A stretch of DNA of 64,000 nt from an uncultured Lachnospiraceae bacterium (GCA_910586355.1 CAJUHJ010000001.1:62001-126000), one strand, 5' to 3'; positions 1 through 8,639 are shown, numbered from the stretch's first letter. Numbers and translations are program-made. The notes: a model not told the origin generated them from the sequence alone.

Positions 1-1913
1 TTTATAATATAGAAAAAGGCGATATAGTGATGTTGTCTGCAGTGTCAAAGCCAGATTATATTGTAGCATGGCTGGCAATACAGTTTTTGGGTGCAGTTTC
101 TGTCCCTTTGGATAAAACGGCAAAAGAAGCAAATATTCGGGATATATATGGATTTATTGTCCCGAAACTGCTTTTGACGGATAGTAAATTTAATATGGAG
201 CAGGCGGCAGGGATTCACAAAACTTCTTTAAAAGCGCTTTATTCTAAAGCGGTACAGGCAGCAGAGGACAAAGAAGGAACAGAATTGGCGTATCAGCTGC
301 CGGAGATGGAAACAGTTGCTGAAATGCTGTTTACGACAGGTACGACAGGGAAACCAAAAGGAGCTATGCTGACGTATCATAATATTTATGCGAGTACACA
401 TAATACATGGAAAGGGATAAATATGCAGAGTTCAGACAGGGTTCTGATTCCCCTTCCGCTCAACCATTCAGTCGGAATGAGAGTTTTGAGAACGATTCTT
501 TATATAGGAGCTTCCGCCGTCATACAAAATGGATTTACGTTTGCGAAGGAATTGGAAGTGAATATTACAGAGTATGAGTGTACTGGCTTGGTAAGCGTAC
601 CAGCATCAATAGAAGTTATATATCGTCAGATGCAGGATAAATTTTCAGATATTATGGGAAGATTAAGATATATGGAGTTTGGTGCAGGTTCTTTATCTTA
701 TGACATGAAAAAGAAACTGGTGAAAGCGCTTCCCAATACAATCATTTACAATACATGGGGTTCTACGGAAACTGGAGGGGCGATTTTTTTAAATGTATCA
801 GAATATCCGGATAAGCTGACGTCTATTGGAAAGCCAATCAATGGGGTAGAGCTAAAAGTTGTGGACGAGAATGGAAATACAATAGAGGCGCGGGACATCA
901 ATACAGCAGGCAGAATGGTATTAAGAGGCCAAATGCAAATGGCAGGATATTATCATGCGCCTGAGCAGACAGCAGAAACGCTTGTGGATGGATGGCTGTA
1001 CACAAATGATATTGTATATACAGACAGAGACGGTTATGTATATATGCTGGGCAGAGCAGACGATATTATTAATGTTGGCGGAGAAAAAGTTTCTCCGGTT
1101 GAAGTGGAGAATATTGCAGCTGAGTTTGAAGAAATCAGAGAATGTGCTTGTATCGGAGTGGATGATCCGGAAGGGATACTTGGCAAAGTTCCAGTTTTGT
1201 ACGTGGCTCTGGAAGGCGCTGAATTTCATAAAGAAGAATTGATAAAATTTTTGGCAGAACGTATGGAGCGGTATAAAATGCCTCAGCATTATGTTCTGAT
1301 TCAAAAACTTCCAAGAAACAGAATGAATAAATTAAATCGAAAAGAATTGTATCAGCTATGGAAAAATAACGGTGCATTGGAGAGGATGAATGATACAATA
1401 CGGACAATTTTGAACCGAAGAAGTATCAGAGAATTTACAGATCAGAGTATTTCAAGGGCTGATTTGGAAATGATTGTACAGTGTGGTATCTATGCTCCGA
1501 GTGGACACAATCTTCAAACATGGAGATTTACTGTAATTCAGGATCAGAATCAGATTTCTCGATTAAAAGAAACTGCTGCCAGAGTAGCAAAAGAAAAAAA
1601 TGTTTATTTTTACGGATTTCAAAATCCGAACACTATGATCCTAATATCCAATGATAGGAAAAATAAAAATGCAATTCAGGACAGTGCATGTGCAGCGGAG
1701 AATATGATGTTGGCAGCACAGTCATATGGAATAGGTTCGGTATGGCAGAATACACTCCATCAGATTAGTGATGAACCTAAAATAAGAGAGTTGCTGCGGG
1801 AATATGAAATACCAGATACGCATATAGTTTGGACAGCTTTGCTGTTGGGCTATCCGATGCAGCCGGGCAAACTTTTAGCGAAAAAAATGGATGTTGTAAG
1901 ATGGTATCCTTAG
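1..1913 (+). CDS. AMP-dependent acyl-CoA synthetase/ligase fused to nitroreductase (5' partial)
   Basis: The reading frame is open to the left edge, so the true start lies outside the window; the GTG at 27 is internal, because in-frame codons upstream of it encode residues typical of the family. The N-terminal ~450 visible residues are an ANL-superfamily adenylating enzyme: the phosphate-binding motif TTGTTGKPKG is near visible residue 104, the A5-like motif NTWGSTETGG near 244, the A7/A8 region GWLYTNDIV...GRADDIINVGGEKVSP near 323-360, and a late lysine-bearing NKLNRKEL near 437. From about residue 454 a second domain starts with NRRSIREFTDQSIS and YAPSGHNLQTWRF, the FMN-binding signature of the nitroreductase family. 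Known family chemistry: ATP-dependent activation of a carboxylate as acyl-AMP, and flavin-dependent redox. Their joint substrate is not evident. The fusion is continuous, with no frameshift seen. Confidence 0.85.
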   Translation, partial: YNIEKGDIVMLSAVSKPDYIVAWLAIQFLGAVSVPLDKTAKEANIRDIYGFIVPKLLLTDSKFNMEQAAGIHKTSLKALYSKAVQAAEDKEGTELAYQLPEMETVAEMLFTTGTTGKPKGAMLTYHNIYASTHNTWKGINMQSSDRVLIPLPLNHSVGMRVLRTILYIGASAVIQNGFTFAKELEVNITEYECTGLVSVPASIEVIYRQMQDKFSDIMGRLRYMEFGAGSLSYDMKKKLVKALPNTIIYNTWGSTETGGAIFLNVSEYPDKLTSIGKPINGVELKVVDENGNTIEARDINTAGRMVLRGQMQMAGYYHAPEQTAETLVDGWLYTNDIVYTDRDGYVYMLGRADDIINVGGEKVSPVEVENIAAEFEEIRECACIGVDDPEGILGKVPVLYVALEGAEFHKEELIKFLAERMERYKMPQHYVLIQKLPRNRMNKLNRKELYQLWKNNGALERMNDTIRTILNRRSIREFTDQSISRADLEMIVQCGIYAPSGHNLQTWRFTVIQDQNQISRLKETAARVAKEKNVYFYGFQNPNTMILISNDRKNKNAIQDSACAAENMMLAAQSYGIGSVWQNTLHQISDEPKIRELLREYEIPDTHIVWTALLLGYPMQPGKLLAKKMDVVRWYP

Positions 1914-2262
1914 GAAAAGTAAAAACTGAAGTAATGGAAAGAATGGTATCTAAAAAGAAATATATAAATACTGTTACAGAAGTATTGCCAAAATATGGTT
2001 TCTGATGTATGATATTTTACATTGTGAATCATAATAAAATGGAAATTAAGTATGTATTTAGAAAACTTTGAAACGTAAAATAATGAATATGTATAGAAAA
2101 TTGAAGAGGAGATCTATGGATTCTCCTTTTCTTTTCATCTAGTTTTAATAGTGCTTCTTTATAATATCGCTTTGGAACCGTAAAATTGTCTGGTGAAATA
2201 GAAATTATAGCGTCAACGGTTGGACAAGAGAAGAAATAGGCAAATAAAAGAGAGGTTTGTAT
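1914..2262. other. Intergenic region, A+T rich
   Basis: This gap of about 350 bases holds a short open frame that begins inside the preceding gene (ATG 1901 to TGA 2005, 34 codons, no good ribosome binding site), a weak hairpin with T-rich tail near 2104-2134, and a TATAAT-like hexamer near 2160 without a convincing -35 partner. A clear ribosome binding site (AGAGAGG, about 2249-2255) precedes the next gene. I see no RNA gene or repeat here. Confidence 0.5.
2104..2136 (+). terminator. Weak Rho-independent terminator candidate
   Basis: AAGAGGAGA (2104-2112) pairs with TCTCCTTTT (2122-2130) across a 9-base loop, with one G-U pair, and is followed by a pyrimidine-rich tail. The stem is A-T rich, so it is only a moderate candidate for ending the upstream transcript. 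Confidence 0.4.
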
Positions 2263-3990
2263 ATGAATTACTTAAAAGAATACCAAAAATGGTGTACAGA
2301 TGATTATTTTGATATAGAAACAAAAGCAGAGCTAAAAGCAATTGAAGGAGATGATAAGGAAATCCAGGATCGTTTCTATCGTCAATTGGAATTTGGCACA
2401 GGGGGACTCCGCGGTGTGATTGGAGCGGGAACGAACCGGATGAACATTTATACTGTCCGTAAAGCAACGCAGGGGCTTGCTAATTATATTATTTCTCAAA
2501 ATGGGCAGGAAAAAGGTGTTGCGATTGCATTTGATTCCAGGATTATGTCGCCGGAATTTGCAAAAGAGGCGGCGCTATGCTTAAATGCAAATGGAATAAA
2601 GTCCTATATGTTTGAAAAGCTTCGGCCGACCCCAGAACTGTCCTTTGCAGTCCGGCATTTGGGATGTATTGCTGGAATTGTGGTGACGGCAAGCCATAAT
2701 CCAAGGGAATATAATGGATATAAAGTATATTGGGAAGACGGAGCGCAGATTACTCCGCCCCATGATAAAAATATTTTAGCCAAGGTTGCAGAAGTGACAG
2801 AGTTTTCAATGGTAAAAACAATGGCTGAGGAAAAAGCGGTCGAAGAAGGTCTGCATCAGATTATAGGAGAAGAAATAGACGCTCTTTATATGGAAGAGTT
2901 AAAAAAGCAGTCAATCCATCCGGAAGTGATTCGTAAACAGGCGAAAAATATTAAAATCGTATATACGCCGCTGCATGGGACGGGCAACATTCCTGTACGG
3001 CGCGTATTAAAAGAATTGGGATTTGAGCAGGTCTATGTGGTGCCAAAACAGGAGCTGCCCGATGGTAATTTTCCAACGGTAGCATATCCAAATCCGGAAT
3101 CTGAAAAGGCTTTTGAACTGGCATTAAAGCTGGCAAAAGAGGTGGACGCAGACATTGTTCTGGCGACAGATCCGGATGCAGACCGTCTTGGCGTATACTG
3201 TAAAGATATAAAATCTGGTGAATATATCAGTTTTACCGGCAATATGTCCGGTATGCTGATTGCAGAATATATTTTAAGCGAGAGAACTGCAACAGGGACT
3301 ATGCCCGAAAATCCGGCATTGGTTGAGACAATCGTTACTACGGACATGGCAAAAGCCATTGCCGAGGCATATCATGTAAAATTGATTGAGGTTTTGACGG
3401 GATTTAAGTATATTGGCGAGCAGATTAAGTTCTTTGAAGAACAGGGGACATATCATTATGTATTTGGTTTAGAGGAAAGTTATGGTTGTTTGGCAGGGAC
3501 ATATGCAAGGGACAAAGACGCCTGCGTAGCTGTTATGCTGTTGTGTGAAGTGGCTTCCTGGTGGAAATCAAAGGGTCTGACATTGTGGGATGCTATGCTG
3601 GATATGTATACGCGGTATGGATATTATATGGAAGGGCTGGAAACGATTACATTAAAGGGAATGGATGGCGCTAAGCAGATTCAGTCCATGATGAAAAAAA
3701 TGAGAAATCATCCGCCGAAAGAGCTGGCAGGGCTTACTGTTTTGGCGGTGAGAGATTACAGTTTAGATACCAGAACAGATTTAATAACCAAAGAAGTAAC
3801 GAATACGGGGCTTCCTTCTTCAAATGTATTATATTATGAACTCTCAGAAAATTCGTGGTGCTGTGTCCGTCCATCCGGAACTGAGCCGAAAATTAAATTT
3901 TATTTTGGAGTGAAGGAATCCTCTTTAGAAGAGAGTAAAGAGAAATTAGAAATGTTGAACAAAGCTATGTTGGAATATGCACAGGAGTAG
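2263..3990 (+). CDS. pgcA: Phosphoglucomutase/phosphomannomutase family protein
   Basis: This 575-residue alpha-D-phosphohexomutase interconverts hexose 1- and 6-phosphates; PGM2/PgcA-type enzymes usually give glucose 1-phosphate. Visible signatures are the catalytic phosphoserine loop TASHNP near residue 143, the metal-binding loop DPDADR near 303 and the C-terminal phosphate-binding RPSGTEPK near 535. Length matches the PgcA/PGM2 group (about 570-600). ATG 2263 is chosen because AGAGAGG lies at a normal distance; a TTG two codons upstream is unlikely. A nucleotidyltransferase starts 6 bases downstream, so the pair probably makes a sugar 1-phosphate and then an NDP-sugar, which would suit the polysaccharide cluster further on. 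Exact sugar specificity cannot be read from the sequence. Confidence 0.88.
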   Translation: MNYLKEYQKWCTDDYFDIETKAELKAIEGDDKEIQDRFYRQLEFGTGGLRGVIGAGTNRMNIYTVRKATQGLANYIISQNGQEKGVAIAFDSRIMSPEFAKEAALCLNANGIKSYMFEKLRPTPELSFAVRHLGCIAGIVVTASHNPREYNGYKVYWEDGAQITPPHDKNILAKVAEVTEFSMVKTMAEEKAVEEGLHQIIGEEIDALYMEELKKQSIHPEVIRKQAKNIKIVYTPLHGTGNIPVRRVLKELGFEQVYVVPKQELPDGNFPTVAYPNPESEKAFELALKLAKEVDADIVLATDPDADRLGVYCKDIKSGEYISFTGNMSGMLIAEYILSERTATGTMPENPALVETIVTTDMAKAIAEAYHVKLIEVLTGFKYIGEQIKFFEEQGTYHYVFGLEESYGCLAGTYARDKDACVAVMLLCEVASWWKSKGLTLWDAMLDMYTRYGYYMEGLETITLKGMDGAKQIQSMMKKMRNHPPKELAGLTVLAVRDYSLDTRTDLITKEVTNTGLPSSNVLYYELSENSWCCVRPSGTEPKIKFYFGVKESSLEESKEKLEMLNKAMLEYAQE

Positions 3991-3996
3991 ATAATT

Positions 3997-4917
3997 ATGA
4001 TAAAAACAACACTACTAATCATGGCGGCCGGAATTGGCAGCCGTTTTGGAGAAGGAATCAAGCAGTTAGCGTCTGTTGGGCCGAGCGGTGAGATTATTAT
4101 GGATTATTCTATTTTTGATGCAATAGAAGCTGGATTTAACGAAGTAGTTTTTGTCATCCGCCATGATATAGAGCAGGATTTTAAAGAAATTATTGGGAAC
4201 CGGATTGAAAAAGTGATTCCGGTAAAATATGCTTTTCAAGAGCTTGGCGATGTGCCAGAAGGTTTTTGCGTACCGCAAAACCGTACAAAGCCATGGGGGA
4301 CGGGACAGGCATTGCTTGCAGCAAAAGGGTTGATTGAAAATCCTTTTGTCGTCATTAATGCAGACGATTATTATGGAAAAGAAGCTTTTGTCAAGCTGCA
4401 CGATTATCTTGTTTCTCATTCAGAAAAAACGACTGACAAATATAATATTTGTATGGCTGGTTTTATTTTAAAGAACACGCTAAGTGAAAACGGGGGTGTG
4501 ACGAGAGGCGTCTGCGAGGTGGATGGCAGCGGGAATCTGTCTAAAGTAACAGAGACTTACGAAATTCAATGGAAAGACAGCAGATTGTCGGCATTAGATG
4601 AAGGGGGTAATCCGGTAAATGTAAATGAAAATCAGATTGTATCTATGAATATGTGGGGTATACAGCCGGAATTTTTAGATGAATTGGAGAGGGGATTTAA
4701 GGATTTTCTCTTACATTTGGAAAAGGAAAACCTCAAATCAGAATATCTTTTACCAGCGATTATGAATCAACTTTTGCAGGAAAATCGTGCTTCTGTCAAG
4801 GTTTTAGAGACAAACGACAAATGGTTTGGCGTGACGTATCAGGAAGATAAAAAAAGCGTGACAGAGTCGATTCAAAAGCTGATAAAACAAAACGTTTACA
4901 AAGAAAAATTATTTTAG
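3997..4917 (+). CDS. Sugar nucleotidyltransferase (NTP_transferase family)
   Basis: The 306-residue protein begins with a glycosyl-nucleotidyltransferase P-loop-like signature, MAAGIGSRFGEGIKQL, and carries an INADDYYG segment near residue 119 that would hold metal-binding aspartates. Family members transfer a nucleotide monophosphate onto a sugar 1-phosphate or a related phospho-alcohol. It lies 6 bases behind the phosphohexomutase with its ribosome binding site (AGGAG) inside the end of that gene, so they are almost certainly co-transcribed and may act in sequence. It is a cytosolic enzyme without membrane segments. UTP-glucose-1-phosphate uridylyltransferase is one possibility, but the length and N-terminus differ from GalU, so I give no gene symbol. 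Confidence 0.78.
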   Translation: MIKTTLLIMAAGIGSRFGEGIKQLASVGPSGEIIMDYSIFDAIEAGFNEVVFVIRHDIEQDFKEIIGNRIEKVIPVKYAFQELGDVPEGFCVPQNRTKPWGTGQALLAAKGLIENPFVVINADDYYGKEAFVKLHDYLVSHSEKTTDKYNICMAGFILKNTLSENGGVTRGVCEVDGSGNLSKVTETYEIQWKDSRLSALDEGGNPVNVNENQIVSMNMWGIQPEFLDELERGFKDFLLHLEKENLKSEYLLPAIMNQLLQENRASVKVLETNDKWFGVTYQEDKKSVTESIQKLIKQNVYKEKLF

Positions 4918-4936
4918 AAAAAATTTCCTCTAAAAT

Positions 4937-4955
4937 CTGTTTTACAGTAAAACAG
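4937..4955 (+). terminator. Hairpin after the nucleotidyltransferase gene, weak terminator
   Basis: CTGTTTTA (4937-4944) and TAAAACAG (4948-4955) form a perfect 8-bp stem with a 3-base loop, and outer AAAT/ATTT bases can extend it. The following sequence is only mildly T-rich, so termination may be partial. Confidence 0.4.
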
Positions 4956-4970
4956 GATTTATGTTACACT
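4941..4970 (+). promoter_or_regulatory. Candidate promoter of the DUF5722 gene
   Basis: TTTACA (4941-4946) and TACACT (4965-4970) are spaced by 18 bases, about 60 bases before the start codon. The -35 overlaps the hairpin above. Both boxes depart from consensus. Confidence 0.35.
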
Positions 4971-5032
4971 TTTATTGAAAATGGAAGAAAATTATTGTTT
5001 GTAATAATATCGCAGTAGAAAGAAGGCAGAAT

Positions 5033-7840
5033 ATGCAAAAGAAAAATTGGTGTTTGCAAAAGTTTTTTGCAGTTGTATTATTATTTGCAGCAGGCATACT
5101 GGTGTTTTTGGATGCTCCGGCGTCTGTGAAGGCAGCAGATCAGCCCGTGTCTATGACGTCCTGTAAATTAAACAGCAGCGCAAGCAAGATTACAGTGAAA
5201 GCTAAGGTAAAGACAAAGACAAGCGCAATGGGCAGTAAATTGTATTTGCTCAATTTAGATGCCAATGCTTCAGAGACGGGGCAGACTAGCGTAAAAAGCA
5301 TTGCGTCTGTCAAGGCAAAAAAAGGAACGATTACGTTTAAAGTGAAATATAAGAGTTCCATGTTGTTTCAGAAGTTTGTAGTGGCATATAAAAAAGGCGG
5401 AAAATATACAATCGTAAGTAATGCAAAGTATATTACAAATCCGGAAAAGCTTGCCACATTCAAAGGAAAAGGGCCGACTGCGGCGTCTAAAAAAGGGCTT
5501 CAGGTGGAAGATTTGGAAGATTCGCTGGAGCTTGGCACAAAACATGCGGTGGTAAACTGGACATTGAACTCACTGTTAAATGACAAGGCAGTCAATAAAA
5601 CATCTTTTACATATAAAAATAAAACGTATTATCTGGATGCAGACCAGCTTCAAAGAAACGATGATGTGGTTCGCAGGTTTAATGCAGAAGGCGTGCGTGT
5701 GACGGTGATTCTATTGCTGGCAAAGGACGCATCTTCTACCGGTACTAAGGCTATGCAATTTGGCGGATATACATATACGCTGTATTCTTCATTTAAAACG
5801 TCTTCGGCTAAAGGATGCCGGACATTTGAAGCGGTTATGTCCTATTTGGCAAAACGTTACGGGACAAAGGAAAATCTAGTATCCGGCTGGATTTTGGGCA
5901 ATGAAGTCAATAGCGCCTGTATATGGAATTATGGCGGAAATAAGAGCTTAGACAGTTATATGGCTAATTATGCAAGGGCGTTTCGGATTTGTTACAACGC
6001 AGTTAAGAGCGTCAGCAAAAATTCGAATGTCTACATTAGTTTAGACAATAATTGGAACAATGATTCAGATGGTTCGGGGAAACGCTATTTTACAGCGAAA
6101 GCAACATTAGATAAATTCCATGAAAAGATAAAAGCACAGGGAAATATCACGTTTCAGATTGCATACCATGCGTATCCGCAGGGAATGTCAGACCCGATTT
6201 TTTGGGATGATACACAGGCAACGAATTCTGTTAATTCAAAAATTGTCAATTTTAAAAATCTGAATGTTTTAACGAACTATGTTAAGAAAAAAATGGGAAA
6301 AAATTATAAAATTATGCTGTCAGAGCAGTCGTTTAATTCCAGCAGGGGACAAGAAGTGCAGGCGGCTGCTTATGCTTACGCCTATTATATTAGTGAAAGC
6401 AACAGCATGATTGAAGCATTCATTTATGGAAGGGAATTTGACCATCCTTCTGAGATGAGCTTGGGTTATCGTTGGGGATTGTGCGATAACTGGCGTGCAA
6501 AGCGTTTGATTTGGAGCGTTTACCAGTATATTGATTCGAAAGATTCACTGAAATTTACAAATCCGCTTCTTTCTTATACCAACCTTAAGAAATGGGCTAA
6601 AATCAGTGGTTTTAAGAAGTCAAAATATACCAGTATGCCTTCAAAATTTGCAAAGGCTTCCATAAAAGAGATTGAATCTGTTTCTACTTCAAATGTAAGT
6701 ATCAGTTGGGACAAGTTGAATACTGGAGATGGATATGAGCTTTATCGGAATGACAAATTGATTGCGACACTGAAAGAGAATACAAATGTATCTTATGAAG
6801 ATAAAGGGCTTACTGCAGGAAATACGTACCAGTATCGGGTTCGTATGTACAAAGAAGCGCCAAAAGATTCAGATGCTAGTAAGAGGGTAAAATTGTATGG
6901 TGCTTTTTCGGATGCTGCGTCTGTAACAGTCTCAGCAGGACAGGTGGTTTTAAATAAGGATAACTGCTCAGTCAGCGGAAATCAGATTAAAACAGCATGG
7001 AAGAAGCAGACGGGTGTGTCAGGATATGAAATCAGCCGTTCTACTCAGGAAAATGGAACCTACACTGTTGTAGGAAAAGCGGATGGGGCAGCGACCTCCT
7101 ATACAGATACTGCTCCGGCAGCAGGGACGACATATTATTATAAAGTGCGTGCATTTGTTACAATAAACGGAGTAAATTATTATGGCAAATATTCTGAACC
7201 AGTTTCACAGCTTGCACATATACAGCTGACAGTAAAAATTGAGAATGGAAAAGTTGTATTGAGCTGGACAAAATATCAGAATATTACAAGGTATCGTTTA
7301 TACTGTAAACCACAGTCTCAGAGTAATTACGTATGGATTCAGACTGTCAATAATGCTTTGACGTACAGCTGCGATAAATATAGCGCGAAGGGCGGTACTG
7401 ACAGTGTGATATTAAACTTTATACCTGGAGTAACCTATGACTTCCGCGTCAGGGCGGTACTGTCAACTTCTCCGAATGTTTATAGTAAGTATTCCAATGA
7501 ACCGGCGCTTGTAATAGATAATACAGTAAATCCGGCTGAAAGCGGAGTAAAAGAATTGATAGAGCCTGAGATTTTGGATGCAGAGACAGAGGATACCGAA
7601 CTCACCGACACAGAAACAACAGACACACAAGACGTAGAAATCACAGAGTCGACCGACACAGAAACACAGGATACCGAAACGGCAGACAACAAAACACAGG
7701 ATACCGATACGGCAGACAACAAAACAGAGGATACAGAAGCGCAAGAAACCAAGACGTCAGATTCAAAAACGCAGGATACCAAACCGGCAGAACCGTTAGA
7801 TACGCAATTGCCGGAGGTGAAAGAAGCGTCAACAGAATAG
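5033..7840 (+). CDS. Secreted DUF5722 glycosidase-like protein with Fn3 domains and acidic Thr/Asp-rich tail
   Basis: This 935-residue protein has a signal peptide (basic start, hydrophobic ~13-31, cleavage near VKAADQ). Residues about 60-560 match the DUF5722 type. Within it, WILGNE places Glu291 and MLSEQS places Glu431 in the positions expected for the acid/base (after strand 4) and nucleophile (after strand 7) of a clan-A-like TIM-barrel glycosidase; this catalytic reading is inference. Three fibronectin-III-like modules follow (about 540-840) with the recurring TYYYKVRA/TYQYRVRM strand. The last ~85 residues are a Thr/Asp/Glu-rich, probably unstructured tail with a 30-base tandem repeat. 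No LPXTG signal is visible, so surface retention is unexplained. AGAAAGG precedes the ATG. The coding frame continues 14 sense codons beyond the TAG to a TAA at 7883-7885 with the same composition, suggesting a shortened C-terminus. Confidence 0.8.
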   Translation: MQKKNWCLQKFFAVVLLFAAGILVFLDAPASVKAADQPVSMTSCKLNSSASKITVKAKVKTKTSAMGSKLYLLNLDANASETGQTSVKSIASVKAKKGTITFKVKYKSSMLFQKFVVAYKKGGKYTIVSNAKYITNPEKLATFKGKGPTAASKKGLQVEDLEDSLELGTKHAVVNWTLNSLLNDKAVNKTSFTYKNKTYYLDADQLQRNDDVVRRFNAEGVRVTVILLLAKDASSTGTKAMQFGGYTYTLYSSFKTSSAKGCRTFEAVMSYLAKRYGTKENLVSGWILGNEVNSACIWNYGGNKSLDSYMANYARAFRICYNAVKSVSKNSNVYISLDNNWNNDSDGSGKRYFTAKATLDKFHEKIKAQGNITFQIAYHAYPQGMSDPIFWDDTQATNSVNSKIVNFKNLNVLTNYVKKKMGKNYKIMLSEQSFNSSRGQEVQAAAYAYAYYISESNSMIEAFIYGREFDHPSEMSLGYRWGLCDNWRAKRLIWSVYQYIDSKDSLKFTNPLLSYTNLKKWAKISGFKKSKYTSMPSKFAKASIKEIESVSTSNVSISWDKLNTGDGYELYRNDKLIATLKENTNVSYEDKGLTAGNTYQYRVRMYKEAPKDSDASKRVKLYGAFSDAASVTVSAGQVVLNKDNCSVSGNQIKTAWKKQTGVSGYEISRSTQENGTYTVVGKADGAATSYTDTAPAAGTTYYYKVRAFVTINGVNYYGKYSEPVSQLAHIQLTVKIENGKVVLSWTKYQNITRYRLYCKPQSQSNYVWIQTVNNALTYSCDKYSAKGGTDSVILNFIPGVTYDFRVRAVLSTSPNVYSKYSNEPALVIDNTVNPAESGVKELIEPEILDAETEDTELTDTETTDTQDVEITESTDTETQDTETADNKTQDTDTADNKTEDTEAQETKTSDSKTQDTKPAEPLDTQLPEVKEASTE
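7664..7735 (+). repeat. 30-base tandem repeat in the acidic tail
   Basis: Two 30-base units at 7664-7693 and 7694-7723, differing at one base (GAAACG versus GATACG), and a partial third unit encode a T-Q-D-T-[ED]-T-A-D-N-K pattern. The in-frame length allows slippage to change tail length without disrupting the protein. Confidence 0.75.
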
Positions 7841-7898
7841 GTATCGGACGTTAAAAAGCCGGAATCGAAAGAAAAGGTACAATAAGCCTGATACTCAT

Positions 7899-8369
7899 AT
7901 GCCAAGGCAGGTAAAATTACAGAATGGGAAAAAGCTATTCAGTATGTTTGCTGCACTCTTTTTCCTGATTGGAATTTTAGGCGTTTATCCAATACAGATT
8001 CCTCTGGAAGGTGAAACAGAAAGCGTATTTATACAGTCTGAAATTCAGACGAAACTGCAGGCTGTGGATATTTTATCAAAAATTGCTGATTTTATAAGCG
8101 CTGCAGATTCGGGCGTCATACATTCCATAGTGCAGGATATGGTGCGCCAGACGTCGCTGCTGCTGTTTGCAGCAGTATGGATGATTTATTTTCTGTTTCG
8201 CTCTATGGAGCAGATTTGGGGACCCTATGCGTCGTTAAACAATAAAAGCCTTTGTGTAAATATGACAAATATCCGCCGGAAGAGAAAGGACAATCCGGCG
8301 GATCCAAAATACATATTTACAGAGCCGGGCGTAGGCTGCCGAATGGCAGAATCGGAATCTTCGGAATGA
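7899..8369 (+). CDS. Small predicted membrane protein of unknown function
   Basis: I do not recognise this 156-residue protein. It has an N-terminal hydrophobic segment (about residues 13-31, after a basic stretch) that could be a signal anchor, a polar middle, a second hydrophobic segment (LLLFAAVWMIYFLF, about 87-100) and a basic, polar C-terminal tail. The start is uncertain: ATG 7899 lacks a good ribosome binding site, and ATG at codon 15 is an alternative. It follows the DUF5722 gene by 58 bases and might be co-transcribed with it. Its last 145 bases overlap an oppositely oriented small gene. A hairpin with T-rich tail at 8497-8538 could end its transcript. Confidence 0.5.
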   Translation: MPRQVKLQNGKKLFSMFAALFFLIGILGVYPIQIPLEGETESVFIQSEIQTKLQAVDILSKIADFISAADSGVIHSIVQDMVRQTSLLLFAAVWMIYFLFRSMEQIWGPYASLNNKSLCVNMTNIRRKRKDNPADPKYIFTEPGVGCRMAESESSE

Positions 8370-8485
8370 GTATTTTTGCGTGCTTTTCGAATAAAAACCT
8401 CATAAATATTCCATATGAAGCTTACTGCGAGAATGAGAATACCCGCGACTGCAATAAAATAATCTAATGTGCTGCTTAAGTTCAT
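8225..8485 (-). CDS. Small single-pass membrane protein, convergent with upstream gene
   Basis: The 86-residue frame starts with MNLSSTLDYF followed by a strong membrane helix (about residues 9-29, IAVAGILILAVSFIWNIYEVF) and a basic stop-transfer sequence, RKARKN. In its favour are a GGGGG ribosome binding site ten bases before the ATG and a promoter-like TTGAAC-19-TATAAT just upstream on the minus strand. Its 3' half overlaps the end of the plus-strand 156-residue frame, so the distal residues are constrained by both frames or only one gene is real. I do not recognise the family. It acts in the membrane if expressed. Confidence 0.5.
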   Translation of the reverse strand: MNLSSTLDYFIAVAGILILAVSFIWNIYEVFIRKARKNTHSEDSDSAIRQPTPGSVNMYFGSAGLSFLFRRIFVIFTQRLLLFNDA

Positions 8486-8496
8486 AATATTAATAC

Positions 8497-8538
8497 CCCC
8501 TGAGTTATAGTGTTATCATTATATCTCAGGGGATTTTT
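8497..8538 (+). terminator. Inverted repeat: plus-strand terminator candidate
   Basis: CCCCTGAG (8497-8504) and CTCAGGGG (8525-8532) form a perfect 8-bp GC-rich stem with a 20-base loop, followed by ATTTTTAT. It sits 127 bases after the plus-strand small gene and also spans the -10 box and ribosome binding site region of the minus-strand small gene, so it could be an operator instead. Confidence 0.5.
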
Positions 8539-8548
8539 ATATGTTCAA
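8518..8548 (-). promoter_or_regulatory. Candidate promoter of the minus-strand small membrane protein
   Basis: Read on the minus strand, TTGAAC (8548-8543) and TATAAT (8523-8518) are separated by 19 bases. A perfect -10 with a slightly long spacer makes this plausible; it lies about 33 bases upstream of the start codon. Confidence 0.45.
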
Positions 8549-8639
8549 AAACACGCAAAAATTCATAGAATATTTGCAGAAAAAATAAAAAAATAACAAT
8601 TTTTTAGCAAAGAAGAATTCTTAAATTCATTTCCTGAAT

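Noticed and set aside
7480..7905. 141-residue Ser/Val-rich open frame on the minus strand
   Set aside because: It lies opposite the repetitive Thr/Asp tail; its composition is simply the complement of GAT/ACA repeats and it has no ribosome binding site.
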